Assembly: GCF_007786475.1 (NCBI RefSeq)
Contig: NZ_VNJJ01000004.1
Location: 189,058 to 253,057, forward strand
Source: Cohnella terricola
Lineage (GTDB): Bacteria; Bacillota; Bacilli; Paenibacillales; Paenibacillaceae
Direction: 5' to 3'
Length of the DNA: 64,000 nt
The notes under the pieces are model-generated. The model worked only from the letters and a program-made list of their open reading frames with translations, did not search any database and had not been told where the DNA came from. The translations under genes and the position numbers were made by a program. The number at the start of each line of letters is the position of its first letter. Position 1 is the stretch's first letter. This document shows, piece by piece, positions 7,531 through 16,984 of this stretch.

Positions 7531-10500
7531 TCAGAATTTGATTAAATCTGCGAGAATCAGGCTCAGCACTGTCTGTACGCGGGATTTGATTTCATTGATC
7601 GCTTCTTCCTTGGCTTCGTTCGATATGTTCACCTTTTTGACCGCGTCGGCGGATTGATTGCCTGCCTGAATCGCGTCTAAGATCAACTTTACTTTCTGCG
7701 AATCGTTTTTGGAGGTCCGGAGCTTGTTTTCGATTAAGACCAATTTGGCCTCAAGATCTTGGATGATCTGCCGAATCTGCTCCTCCGGGCCATGACCGAG
7801 CGAGATTTCCCGCTCGAATACGACCTTCGCCTTGCCTCCGAACGGATTAACCAGACTAGCTTGAATAATGGCGGTTCCTTGCAAGGCTTTCTTGGCCAGC
7901 GTGACTGTCCCGTTCGCATTCACCTTGATGTCTTTGCTGCCGGATACTTTCTTCCATTTCAGCGAGGACGAAGGGATCGCGATGCCTTGGAACGTTAATC
8001 CGTACTCATGCTGATATCCGTCTTGGGATACTTTCACCGTCGCTTCCGCTTCCGAACGGACATAAGCCGCGGACATGGCAGAGAAGGCTGGTTCATCATT
8101 CTTCAGCTTATTCTGGAATTGGTGAACGACAGCTAATACATCAGACGGCACGACGCCCAGATTGGATAATACTTTGCTAAACGCGTAACCTTCCTTGTCG
8201 GACAATACTTTAACGATCGCTTCATCAATGACGGCATAGATGGTTTTCTTATTGCCGAACAGTTGCGATAGCTCCTTCAGATTCATTCCCCGGGCGATGT
8301 CGCGAATCGTACCGTCGACGCCTTCACGGCCTTTGCCGTTGCCGAACAGAACGATCAACCAATCGTCCATCGATACGTTCTTAACGCCAGCGGCCGATGC
8401 GATCGTCTTCAGCGTCGCCAGGTATTCCGGGTTCGTCCTTATCGCATCCAACTCCGCCGCCTCAGGATCGTACACGAACGAACCGACGGCTTTGAAAATG
8501 TCGAACAGGCTGCGCTTGAGCTGCGTTTTGTCGACGGACGCCGGGAGATTCGGAGCGATTTTTTTCCATAAAGGATCGATAAGCGCTTGATCCTTAACCG
8601 GATCTAGTCGGGCGATCTCGTCACGCAGTTTTTGAAGATCTTTCGTATCCGCCGGATCGCCGACCGTTAGCGCCTCGCGAATCTTCGCCATCCGCTTCAA
8701 GTATTGCTCCACCGGGAATACGTCGCCTTTCGTTTCTTTAGCCGTTAGCGTAACCTCTTGCTCAAAGATAGTTTTCCCTATGCCGCCGTTCGGGCCGACG
8801 AGCTTCGCTCGAATAACGGCCGAAGCACTGTCGACGCCATCAGCTATCCAAACAGTACCGTTCGGCTCCACGTTCACGAGCGGACTGCCGGAAACTTTGC
8901 TCCACTCAAGTACGTCAGCCGGGAGTTCAATGCCAAACACCTTCAAACCGTATTGAAGCTGCTGTCCGTCCTCGCTTACGACCACGGAAGCCTCCGTTTC
9001 GGAACGCAAGTACGCGACGGTCAACGCCAAACTGGCCGCTTCGGCATGCGGCAGCTTAAGCTGGAAGTTCAGCGCCGCGGCTCCGATATCCTGCGCCGTA
9101 ATTCCCATCGCACCGGCGACCGAGCTCGTTTTATACGTCCCCGTATCGCTCAGCAATTCCGCTGCAGCTTGAAGCAGCAATGCCGCAAATCCTTGCTTAT
9201 CCCCCAGCAGCCCTGCCAATTCGCTCGGCGTCATACCCGCCAGCTTGTTCCGCATAAGTCCTTCCGCACCTTGCCGGGTGTCGAAATCGCCGAACATGTA
9301 GATCAGCAGATCGTCAATAACGAAATACCTCTCGCCTCCAGCCGTCCCGATTGCCTTAAGCGTAGCCCGGAATTCGGGATTCGTGCGAATGGCTTCGATC
9401 CGCGCCGGATCCGGATCGTAAGGCAATGCCGCGATCGCTTTCATGATTTCGAACAGCCCCGCCTTTAATGCTTGTTGATCGGCGGAAGCCGGAAGCTTGG
9501 ACGCGATTTTGTTCCACACTGGCGCGATTAAAGCCTCATTCGAAGCGAGATCGAGTCCGACGATTTCAGCGCGCAATTGGCGGACGCTCTCCAGATCGGA
9601 CGGATCTCCCGCGGCAAGGGCTGCATGTACCTTGCTCATCCGTTCCAGGAATAGCTCAACCGGAAAATGGCTTTCTTCTCCGACTTCAGCCGTTAACGTC
9701 ACTTCTTTCTCGAAAATGACTTTGGACGAACCTCCGAGAGGATTCATGAGCCTCGCCTGAATGACCACCGACGCGTTGGCCGCGGTGTCCGCGAGCGTAA
9801 CGATACCGTTAGGCAGCACCTTCACGTCCGGGCTTCCGGACACCTTCGTCCATTGAAGCACCAAGGACGGCACTTCCACTCCGTATACGCTCAATGTATA
9901 TTCATGCATGCGTCCCTCAAGGCTGATCTTGGCGTTTGCTTTCGCCGCGGACCGAATATAGGCGACCGTCATCGCGTTGATCGCGGGCTGAGATGTCTTC
10001 AGCTTGGCCTGAAAGTTCAGTACCGTGGATCGCACGTCTTGCGGTGTCACTCCAAAACGCTGAAGGATCGAGCTGAACGTATAGGCGTTGGTATCGTTAA
10101 GCAGCCTTTCAGTCGCTTGCAGCAATACTTCCACGATCCCTTGCTTATTCCCGAGCAACAGGAGCAGTTCCATGGAGGATTTGCCCGCAAGCAAGTCCGC
10201 GATCGTGCCTTCGACGCCTTTCCGGCTGCCGCCGTCGCCGAACATGAACACGAGAAAATCGTCCATCTGGATGTTTTCTCCGGCAGCCGCCGCAATCGTC
10301 TTCATCACTGCGCGAAACTCCGGATTCGTTCGGATCGCTTCCAAGTCCGAAGCCCCTGCGTCGTAGCGGATCGAACCAACCGCCTTTACAAGCCTGAATA
10401 AGCTTGCTTTCATTTCCGTTTGGTCGACGGACGGCGGCAGTTTGGCGCTAATCTTGTTCCAGATCGGATCGATCAGATGCAAATTCGCCGTCTCGTCGAG

Positions 10501-10914
10501 TCCGGCGATCTCATCCCGCAAGTTCCGCACATCCTGAACGTCGGCCGGATCGCCGGCGATGAGCGCCGCGTACAGCTCGTTCATGCGATCCAGAAACGCT
10601 CCTGAAGGCAGAGCGCTTACCGGTACCATTATAGGATCCCAAGGCACAATCGGGAAGTTGATCAATGGCGGTTCTACCTCCAGATCAGGGTCGCCGATCA
10701 CTGACTCTTCTCCGGGCAGATACGTCTCGTCGATGACAGGGGGCTCTTCCGTTAACAGAGAATCGTCAACGGCGGGCGTTTGTTCCGCGTTCGCGACGTT
10801 CGTCCATCCGTAACGTTCCCCGATCGATTGTCGGTTTAACGGCACTTCTGCAAGAGTCGTCGCAAGGGTGGACACCGCCATTACGGATATCGCGATCTTT
10901 TTACCAATGGTCAT
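7531..10914 (-). CDS. Secreted protein with three ~315-residue repeats, unknown function
   Basis: This 1127-residue exported protein is encoded immediately downstream of ugd. The ATG at 10914 is preferred over an in-frame GTG at 10923 because GAGGTG sits 6 bases before it. A signal peptide (about 1-45) and an acidic, Pro-rich linker (45-100) precede three homologous repeats starting near residues 103, 413 and 731. Each repeat opens with a helical part (RMxxxxAALxxGDPxD, IWNKIxxKLP, AIRTNPEF, FGD/FGN) and closes with an Ig-like beta part (WxKVSGS, PNGxVTLA, VIQAxLxNPxGG). A coiled-coil tail (about 1038-1127) ends the protein. No known family was recognised. Its place in the EPS operon suggests a polysaccharide-associated surface protein. 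Confidence 0.75.
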   Translation of the reverse strand: MTIGKKIAISVMAVSTLATTLAEVPLNRQSIGERYGWTNVANAEQTPAVDDSLLTEEPPVIDETYLPGEESVIGDPDLEVEPPLINFPIVPWDPIMVPVSALPSGAFLDRMNELYAALIAGDPADVQDVRNLRDEIAGLDETANLHLIDPIWNKISAKLPPSVDQTEMKASLFRLVKAVGSIRYDAGASDLEAIRTNPEFRAVMKTIAAAAGENIQMDDFLVFMFGDGGSRKGVEGTIADLLAGKSSMELLLLLGNKQGIVEVLLQATERLLNDTNAYTFSSILQRFGVTPQDVRSTVLNFQAKLKTSQPAINAMTVAYIRSAAKANAKISLEGRMHEYTLSVYGVEVPSLVLQWTKVSGSPDVKVLPNGIVTLADTAANASVVIQARLMNPLGGSSKVIFEKEVTLTAEVGEESHFPVELFLERMSKVHAALAAGDPSDLESVRQLRAEIVGLDLASNEALIAPVWNKIASKLPASADQQALKAGLFEIMKAIAALPYDPDPARIEAIRTNPEFRATLKAIGTAGGERYFVIDDLLIYMFGDFDTRQGAEGLMRNKLAGMTPSELAGLLGDKQGFAALLLQAAAELLSDTGTYKTSSVAGAMGITAQDIGAAALNFQLKLPHAEAASLALTVAYLRSETEASVVVSEDGQQLQYGLKVFGIELPADVLEWSKVSGSPLVNVEPNGTVWIADGVDSASAVIRAKLVGPNGGIGKTIFEQEVTLTAKETKGDVFPVEQYLKRMAKIREALTVGDPADTKDLQKLRDEIARLDPVKDQALIDPLWKKIAPNLPASVDKTQLKRSLFDIFKAVGSFVYDPEAAELDAIRTNPEYLATLKTIASAAGVKNVSMDDWLIVLFGNGKGREGVDGTIRDIARGMNLKELSQLFGNKKTIYAVIDEAIVKVLSDKEGYAFSKVLSNLGVVPSDVLAVVHQFQNKLKNDEPAFSAMSAAYVRSEAEATVKVSQDGYQHEYGLTFQGIAIPSSSLKWKKVSGSKDIKVNANGTVTLAKKALQGTAIIQASLVNPFGGKAKVVFEREISLGHGPEEQIRQIIQDLEAKLVLIENKLRTSKNDSQKVKLILDAIQAGNQSADAVKKVNISNEAKEEAINEIKSRVQTVLSLILADLIKF

Positions 10915-10946
10915 TTCATTCACCTCTGATTAGGAATAATTGATGT

Positions 10947-12290
10947 TTAGAACTGCAGCACAGGCATCTGCTCTTTTGCACCTTGATTTAAGCTCGGTCG
11001 GCCGACGGAATAATAAATAAAATCCGTGCCGAGCAGGCTTTCTTCATGAAACACGTTGCGCCCGTCGATGAGAATCGGACGGTTCAACGATTGTCGCAGC
11101 AGCCCGAGGTCGATCCGGGCGAACTCGTCCCATTCCGTCAGCAGGCAGAGCGCGTCCGCGCCGCGCGCCGTCTCCAGCGCATCTTTGCACCAGATGACGC
11201 CGCCGCCGTGGCCGAACAATCCTCGAAAGTTGCTCATCGCCACGGGATCGTAGGCTTTCACTTTCGCGCCGTGGTCGACGAGATGGCGAATGATCTCCAA
11301 CGCGGGCGACTCACGCACGTCGTCGGTGTTCGGCTTAAACGCGAGCCCCCATACGGCGACCGTCTTACCGCGCAGTTCGCCGTTGAAAATCGCTTCCAGC
11401 TTCCGGATCACGTTGAAGCGCTGATCCCGGTTCACTTCCACGACCGACCTCAGCAGCTTAAACTCGTAATCGACGTGCCCGGCGATCTGGATGAGCGCGT
11501 GCGTATCCTTCGGAAAGCAGGAGCCTCCGTAGCCGATCCCCGCCTTCAGGAATGCGGGACCGATCCTTTGGTCATAGCCCATTCCTTCCGCCACCCGAGT
11601 TACGTCCGCGCCTACCTTCTCGCAGATGTTGGCGATCTCGTTAATAAACGATATCTTCGTCGCGAGAAACGCGTTCGACGCGTACTTGATCATCTCCGCG
11701 CTGCGGATATCCGTAACGACGATTCGTTCCGTCAGCGGCCGATGCAGCTGAACCATCGTATCCCCCGCGCTTGGGCAGTCCGCTCCGATGACAATCCGGT
11801 CGGGATGAAGCGTATCATGAATCGCCGAACCTTCCCGCAGAAACTCGGGCAGCGAAATGCTCGCGAAGGGCTGGTCCGTACGGGAACGGATCAGCCTGGC
11901 GATCCTCTCGTTCGTCCCGACAGGGACGGTGCTTTTGACGGCGACGATTTTGTAGCCGTTCATCGCCTCCGCGATCTCGCATGCGGCTTGATCGATATAA
12001 GCGAGATTCGCTTCCCCGCTCGGCAGCGGGGGCGTCCCGACCGCCAGAATGACGATGTCCGACCCGCGCACGGCGCCGGCCAGATCGGTCGTGAACGTCA
12101 ACCGGCCTGCCGATCGGTTGGCCGAGGCCATCTCCCGAAGTCCCGGCTCGTAGATCGGGATTCCTCCGGCATTCAGAATGCCGATCTTGCCCGGATCCTT
12201 GTCCACGCAGACGACCTGATTGCCCAACTGCGCATAACAGACGCCCGATACAAGCCCGACGTATCCGGTCCCGATAACCGCGATGTTCAT
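10947..12290 (-). CDS. ugd: UDP-glucose 6-dehydrogenase
   Basis: This 447-residue cytosolic enzyme oxidises UDP-glucose to UDP-glucuronate with two NAD+. The N-terminal NAD-binding fold shows GTGYVG at residues 7-12. The catalytic cysteine is C258 in GGSCFPKDT, and a central helical domain and C-terminal UDP-binding domain (WGLAFKPNTDDVRES) follow, all at the usual family length. The ATG has a GGGGGGACTAGA ribosome site. It sits 17 bases after the mannose-1-phosphate guanylyltransferase gene in the EPS operon, so it most likely supplies glucuronic acid for the exported polymer. GDP-mannose dehydrogenases share the fold; the partner galU gene favours UDP-glucose as substrate. Confidence 0.92.
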   Translation of the reverse strand: MNIAVIGTGYVGLVSGVCYAQLGNQVVCVDKDPGKIGILNAGGIPIYEPGLREMASANRSAGRLTFTTDLAGAVRGSDIVILAVGTPPLPSGEANLAYIDQAACEIAEAMNGYKIVAVKSTVPVGTNERIARLIRSRTDQPFASISLPEFLREGSAIHDTLHPDRIVIGADCPSAGDTMVQLHRPLTERIVVTDIRSAEMIKYASNAFLATKISFINEIANICEKVGADVTRVAEGMGYDQRIGPAFLKAGIGYGGSCFPKDTHALIQIAGHVDYEFKLLRSVVEVNRDQRFNVIRKLEAIFNGELRGKTVAVWGLAFKPNTDDVRESPALEIIRHLVDHGAKVKAYDPVAMSNFRGLFGHGGGVIWCKDALETARGADALCLLTEWDEFARIDLGLLRQSLNRPILIDGRNVFHEESLLGTDFIYYSVGRPSLNQGAKEQMPVLQF

Positions 12291-12307
12291 TCTAGTCCCC
12301 CCTTGTA

Positions 12308-13705
12308 TCAGAAGCTGGCTATCGCTCCGCCGGAGCTTTTCCGGCAGATTTCCATAATTTCATCCCAATCGAAGGCGAGCCTGACGATGTCCTCTTCCAC
12401 GAGTTCCGTTCCGGTCTGCACTTCGATGATGTCCATCTCCGTCTCCGCCATGAGGCTATGCCTGCTGTCCTTGGCGATGACGACTACGTCTCCCGCCTCG
12501 ACTGCCAAGCGCCTGCCGTCCAGCGCCATCACTCCGCGACCGGAGACGATCGTCCATACTTCATCCCGCAGTTGATGGTACTGATAGCTCAGATTGCGGC
12601 CCGGCACGACGCGAATTCGTTTCGTCAGCACTTCCTTCCCGTTCGGATATTTCATGTAATCGAGCACGCGATAACGTCCCCAACGCCGCTCCTCATACAT
12701 CGGACGCTGCTCCGAGTGCTTCATCACGTCTTTAATCATCGGACTTGCCGCTTTGTCCGACACGAGAATACCGTCCGGACTCGCCGCGACGACCACGCCC
12801 GACAGGTTCAGCAGCGTAATCGGAATCTCGAGCTCGTTGATGACGTGCGTATCTTGCGACTCTCCGGCGATAATACCTTTGCCGATTAACGGTGTCGCGA
12901 TCTCCTCCGTCAGCGTGTTCCAAGTTCCGAGATCCTTCCAGGATCCCGCGTAAGGAAGCGCCACGATGCGATTGGATTTCTCCACGATCTCGTAGTCGAA
13001 GCTGGTCTTCGGCAACTTGCCGTATTGCTTCGACATCTCGTCGAACTGAATCGGAAAATTGTAGGAGATCAAAATATTGATCAGAAAATCCAGCTTAAAC
13101 GCGAAAACCCCGCAGTTCCAAAGCGCGGCCTGCTCGATCAAGAGGGCGGCTTCTTCCTCGCGGGGTTTTTCCTTAAAGCTATGCACGCCCACGAAAGACG
13201 CTCCGTCCAACCCGTCCCGATCCGGGACGATATAGCCGTATTTCTCGGAGGGATGCGAAGGTTTGACACCCATAAGTGCCAGATCGGCGCCGGATTCGTC
13301 CAGCACCCGCTCCAGCTCCTTGATCTTATGGAAGAACGATTCGTCCACATAGGGGTCTACCGGCATCACGACGACGGTCTCGTTCAAGCCGACGCCTTGC
13401 ACCGAATACAAATAAGCGACCGCAAGTGCGATCGCCGGGAACGTATCTCTTCTCGTCGGTTCGACGATGATCTCGGCCTCGCTTCCGAGTTGGCCGTGAA
13501 TCGTCTCTACCTGAGATCTGCCGGTGGCAATATAAGTATGTTCGCGCAATCCGGCGCCTGCGAGCTGTCTCCATACCCGTTGCAGCATTGACTCCCGCTC
13601 TCCGGCGGAATTGCTCAGCACTTTCAGAAATTGCTTGGAACGCGAGTCGTTGGACAGCGGCCACAGGCGTTTGCCCGAACCGCCCGACAGCAGCACGATT
13701 TTCAT
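12308..13705 (-). CDS. manC: Mannose-1-phosphate guanylyltransferase, cupin-fused type
   Basis: This 465-residue enzyme makes GDP-mannose from GTP and mannose-1-phosphate. The nucleotidyltransferase domain (1-290) opens with the signature GGSGKRLWPLS and contains VEPTRRDTFPAIALA and FKEKP. A C-terminal cupin of the type II mannose-6-phosphate isomerase family (about 345-455, with YQYHQLRDEVWTIVSGRG) is fused, as in AlgA/ManC proteins. Whether the isomerase half is active cannot be judged. It lies between the pyruvyl transferase and ugd in the EPS operon, which indicates mannose (or a GDP-mannose-derived sugar) in the polymer. Confidence 0.92.
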   Translation of the reverse strand: MKIVLLSGGSGKRLWPLSNDSRSKQFLKVLSNSAGERESMLQRVWRQLAGAGLREHTYIATGRSQVETIHGQLGSEAEIIVEPTRRDTFPAIALAVAYLYSVQGVGLNETVVVMPVDPYVDESFFHKIKELERVLDESGADLALMGVKPSHPSEKYGYIVPDRDGLDGASFVGVHSFKEKPREEEAALLIEQAALWNCGVFAFKLDFLINILISYNFPIQFDEMSKQYGKLPKTSFDYEIVEKSNRIVALPYAGSWKDLGTWNTLTEEIATPLIGKGIIAGESQDTHVINELEIPITLLNLSGVVVAASPDGILVSDKAASPMIKDVMKHSEQRPMYEERRWGRYRVLDYMKYPNGKEVLTKRIRVVPGRNLSYQYHQLRDEVWTIVSGRGVMALDGRRLAVEAGDVVVIAKDSRHSLMAETEMDIIEVQTGTELVEEDIVRLAFDWDEIMEICRKSSGGAIASF

Positions 13706-13731
13706 AGGAATTCCTCCTTTGCCGTAGGCAG

Positions 13732-14724
13732 TCAGCCGATATGCATCACGTTCGCAGCTTGCGACGGTTCATCTTTCCGCCCGACTAGCCGGGCGGATTG
13801 GATACCGCTCGTCCAGGTTTGATAGTAGTTGGAATTTTTGCCGTACGAATTATCGAGCAGCGTATTCGGCTTGTCCATTAAGCAGGACAGAATATGGCCG
13901 TGAAGCCTGGACGTATGCACGGTCCGATATTCGCCGAAACGTTCGATCGCCTTATTCACCAAATAATCACTGTATTTGGCCCAGATCGTTTGCATCGGCA
14001 GTACCCCGCTTCCTCCCGACATCATTCTGCCGATCACGCCGATCGCTTTTTTCTCGACCTTGTTGTACAAGTTGCCCCAATCCAGATCGTCGCCGCCTTC
14101 CGCCCCCTCAAGCCGATCCTGCTCGTTTGTTTTCTCGATATCCGTTCGCAGAAAACGGAGCAAGCTTTTGTCCGGGGCGCTTCTGGAACGGATCGGCCAG
14201 AGCTGGTGAGCCATGTCCGGCGATAAATAGACGGAGCAGCGGAGAAACATCCGCGTCGCCATCTCGTAAGAAACCGGATCCCGCACGAAGAGGTGAAGAT
14301 CGTTATGTTTGTTGAAAATATGCGCCGTTCGCTCGAACTCCGATTCTTTCTTGTAAAATATCGTCTGCGGCAGGATCACGATCCGGTTACTGGGATAGCT
14401 GGCGACGATTTTCTCGCGCAGCTTCTGATGAACCGGATACAGATCCCCGAAGTTCCCCCCGCCCTGCAGGACGATGATCCGATTCAGAGGGATCGTCAGC
14501 CGATCGGGAAAATCAAGGACGCTGTAGCGCGAGCAAACGCGAATGTTGTTGTCCCTGAAGAACGCCTCCGCGCCTTTCATAATCAATAGATCTCCGCCGT
14601 TGTTGTACACCGGGTAATCGATATAGTCGATGCTCGAGCCCGGCGGGATCGCTTGCAGGATTTGACGGAGCCGCTCTTTCAGCGTCTCCATCGGATGAAC
14701 GTTCGGTTCAGTCTGCACTTGCAT
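13732..14724 (-). CDS. Polysaccharide pyruvyl transferase family protein
   Basis: This protein of about 330 residues belongs to the CsaB/pyruvyl-transferase family, which moves pyruvate from phosphoenolpyruvate onto sugar residues to form acidic ketals. Family features visible are the N-terminal YNNGGDLLIMKGAE, VLQGGGNFGDLYP and the C-terminal HTSRLHGHILSCLMDKP followed by DNSYGKN. The ATG at 14724 is chosen because AAAGGAG precedes it; it overlaps the end of the flippase gene by 17 bases. A TTG at 14763 would add 13 residues but has no ribosome site. Within this operon it probably decorates the exopolysaccharide. Confidence 0.85.
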   Translation of the reverse strand: MQVQTEPNVHPMETLKERLRQILQAIPPGSSIDYIDYPVYNNGGDLLIMKGAEAFFRDNNIRVCSRYSVLDFPDRLTIPLNRIIVLQGGGNFGDLYPVHQKLREKIVASYPSNRIVILPQTIFYKKESEFERTAHIFNKHNDLHLFVRDPVSYEMATRMFLRCSVYLSPDMAHQLWPIRSRSAPDKSLLRFLRTDIEKTNEQDRLEGAEGGDDLDWGNLYNKVEKKAIGVIGRMMSGGSGVLPMQTIWAKYSDYLVNKAIERFGEYRTVHTSRLHGHILSCLMDKPNTLLDNSYGKNSNYYQTWTSGIQSARLVGRKDEPSQAANVMHIG

Positions 14725-16072
14725 GGGCTCCTTTGCGATGGACTTTGTTTTTAATGCGTTCAATCAGGAAACCGAAATCTCCGGCGTCGAACAGCAAACT
14801 TCTCAACCTTGCCCGGAATACGACCCTCATCGCGGCCAGCGTCACCGCCAGGCGAATGACGGCACCGATCAATAGAGCAAGCGCGATTCCGTTCAACCCG
14901 TACGCCGGCGTCAGAGCGATGATCAGCCCGATCGTCGCCGCGAGGGCGATGATCTGCCGAATGAGCACAAGCCCCGGCCGCCCCATCGCGTTAAACGAGG
15001 AGGCCAGAATCCATGACCCTCCTCCAAGGATGCATTCAATAGAAAGGAGGTAGAACGTTCCGCTCGCTTCGAGGAACGGCGTACCGAACAGAATGCCCAG
15101 CAGGAAACGCCCGATAAACATGCTTGGGATCGCGACGACCCCCATTAGAAGCATGGATAGCCGGAACGCCCGGCCGACCGTTGCGAGAACGGCTTCCTTC
15201 TCCATGCCGGCGACTTTCGGAAAGATGACGCTGGTGATCGCCGTCTGCACCGCATTGAATACGCGGGACAGCGCGTAAACGACCGTGTACAAGCCTAACT
15301 CCCTCGCGCTCAGCATCGACAGGATGACGATTTTATCGAATTGTCCGTATAACGTGCCGAGCAGCTCCACCCCGAATACTTTACTGCCGTATCCGAACAG
15401 GGCCTTGGCCGCAAGCCGGTTTCCAGCCCCCTTGAACCAGTCGATCCGAAGCTCTTCCCGAATGCCGTATAAGCACCAGCCGATAACCAGCACGCTTGTC
15501 GTTAGGAATACCAACGCGGCGTCTCGAAGGCTGAGACTGCCTGTTGCCCACAGTAGAATTAAGCCGGCCAAGTTCAACAACGGGATATACAGTCGAACGC
15601 CGTTATATAGGTTGAATCTGCCCGTGCTTTGCGCCAGCGCCGAGACGAGATTCACCATAAGCAGAACCGGAAGCATCGATACTGTATACCATTTCGCGAT
15701 ATGGACGACTTGTTCCGGATAATTGCCCAGCCAAGCCGGCATCCAGGTCCAAGCCACGATTCCCGTCAGCAGGCTGACCGGAATCTGGAACAGGAAACCT
15801 GCTCTGACGTAATCTCCGCCGCTGCCTATGTTCCGCTTCATGTTATAGATAAGCGAGGTTGGCAGCCCAAATCCGACCAATCCGGCAAGCAGCGTCGGCC
15901 AGAAAATAATCGCCGAGAACTCTCCTTTGCCGGCGACGCCGAACATGCGGGCGGTGACGATCGAGGTCAGCGTAGCGATAACCATCACCGATAGATTCGT
16001 CGCGCTCGTACGAACAATCGCCTGAACAAGCCCGGTTCTTTTCCGCACCCGATGAATGGCGATCTGTGCCAT
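14708..16072 (-). CDS. Wzx-type polysaccharide flippase
   Basis: This 454-residue polytopic membrane protein has about 12-14 hydrophobic helices and belongs to the MVF/MOP superfamily (Polysacc_synt). Family-typical stretches are the N-terminal FGVAGKGEFSAIIFWPTLLA and a central FGYGSKVFGVELLGTLYG. It should turn the undecaprenyl-diphosphate-linked repeat unit from the inner to the outer membrane face for polymerisation. The gene follows the GT2 gene by 9 bases and overlaps the pyruvyl transferase gene, consistent with a single transcript. Confidence 0.88.
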   Translation of the reverse strand: MAQIAIHRVRKRTGLVQAIVRTSATNLSVMVIATLTSIVTARMFGVAGKGEFSAIIFWPTLLAGLVGFGLPTSLIYNMKRNIGSGGDYVRAGFLFQIPVSLLTGIVAWTWMPAWLGNYPEQVVHIAKWYTVSMLPVLLMVNLVSALAQSTGRFNLYNGVRLYIPLLNLAGLILLWATGSLSLRDAALVFLTTSVLVIGWCLYGIREELRIDWFKGAGNRLAAKALFGYGSKVFGVELLGTLYGQFDKIVILSMLSARELGLYTVVYALSRVFNAVQTAITSVIFPKVAGMEKEAVLATVGRAFRLSMLLMGVVAIPSMFIGRFLLGILFGTPFLEASGTFYLLSIECILGGGSWILASSFNAMGRPGLVLIRQIIALAATIGLIIALTPAYGLNGIALALLIGAVIRLAVTLAAMRVVFRARLRSLLFDAGDFGFLIERIKNKVHRKGAHASAD

Positions 16073-16081
16073 AACTTCCCG

Positions 16082-16981
16082 TCAACTCCTGCCGCTGTAT
16101 CGCAGGACGCCGACAAGCGAGCCGTTGCGGTAACAAATGGTCACGATCTGCTTCATGAATGCCCTGAAATGAAAGATGGAAAGCAGCGACAGGACGAGCG
16201 CCTGCGCGATGCGAACCGAATGTTTCGCGGCGGCGACCGGGCTCTTGTCCCGCCGCTTTACCGCGTCGCTTACCCCCTGCCAGAAAATCCGCCTGAGGAA
16301 CCATCTTCGGGTCGTTCGTTCTTTGGCGATCTTATGACGCACCTGCGCGAACGGCGTATAGTAGACTTTATAGCTTGCGCGCAGTCTCGCGACCAGCTCG
16401 CTTTCTTCGCTCGACAGCAGGTTGCCGCCGACGCGTCCCAAATCCTCGCGGAACGGCCGAATCGTGCCGAACACGCTTGTCCGGAACGCAATATTCGCTC
16501 CGTAAGGAATCGCGGGTGCGGGCATCTCCGTCACGCTGTCCGAATAATCGAGAATGGTGAACACGCCGCGGTTCTCTTCCGGTACCCACTTCGGTTCTCC
16601 CGCTTCCCAGATCGGATCGATCTTGCCGCCGACGCAGCCGATCTCTTCGTCGCTCTCGAACACGTCCACAATATGACGGACCCAATCTCTCGAAGCCAGC
16701 GCATCGTCATCCAGAAAAAGAATGTATTCGCCTCGAGCCTCCCGGATCGCCCTGTTGCGCGCCGCCGACAGCCCCAGCCTGGTTTCGAAAACGTAGCTCA
16801 CCCTCGAGCCATGCTGCCGTTTTAGCCCGTTCACGACTCGCGCCGTATCGTCCGTCGACCGGTTGTCGATCACGACGATCTCGAGCTCGTCCGGATCGAA
16901 GTTCTGGGCAAGCACGCTCTCGATCGCCTCTTTCGTATCCTTGGCCCGGTTATGGGTGCAGATCGCCACCGTCGCCTTCAT
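16082..16981 (-). CDS. Glycosyltransferase family 2
   Basis: This 299-residue protein has a GT-A fold. The start reads MKATVAICTHNRAKDT, the nucleotide-binding loop contains VVIDNRSTDDT, and the metal-binding DxD motif is present in ILFLDDDALAS. A hydrophobic C-terminal stretch (about 255-280) may touch the membrane. Family 2 enzymes transfer a sugar from a nucleotide donor with inversion. In this operon it is one of five glycosyltransferases building the repeat unit. The donor and linkage cannot be derived from sequence by eye. Four bases separate it from the preceding GT4 gene. Confidence 0.9.
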   Translation of the reverse strand: MKATVAICTHNRAKDTKEAIESVLAQNFDPDELEIVVIDNRSTDDTARVVNGLKRQHGSRVSYVFETRLGLSAARNRAIREARGEYILFLDDDALASRDWVRHIVDVFESDEEIGCVGGKIDPIWEAGEPKWVPEENRGVFTILDYSDSVTEMPAPAIPYGANIAFRTSVFGTIRPFREDLGRVGGNLLSSEESELVARLRASYKVYYTPFAQVRHKIAKERTTRRWFLRRIFWQGVSDAVKRRDKSPVAAAKHSVRIAQALVLSLLSIFHFRAFMKQIVTICYRNGSLVGVLRYSGRS

Positions 16982-16984
16982 CGT

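Noticed and set aside
11046-12575. 509-residue plus-strand open frame opposite ugd
   Set aside because: It is an antisense shadow of a GC-rich, clearly identified enzyme gene and has an Arg-rich, unprotein-like composition.
16052-16825. 257-residue plus-strand open frame opposite the GT2 gene
   Set aside because: Antisense to a glycosyltransferase with intact motifs; composition is low in hydrophobic core residues.
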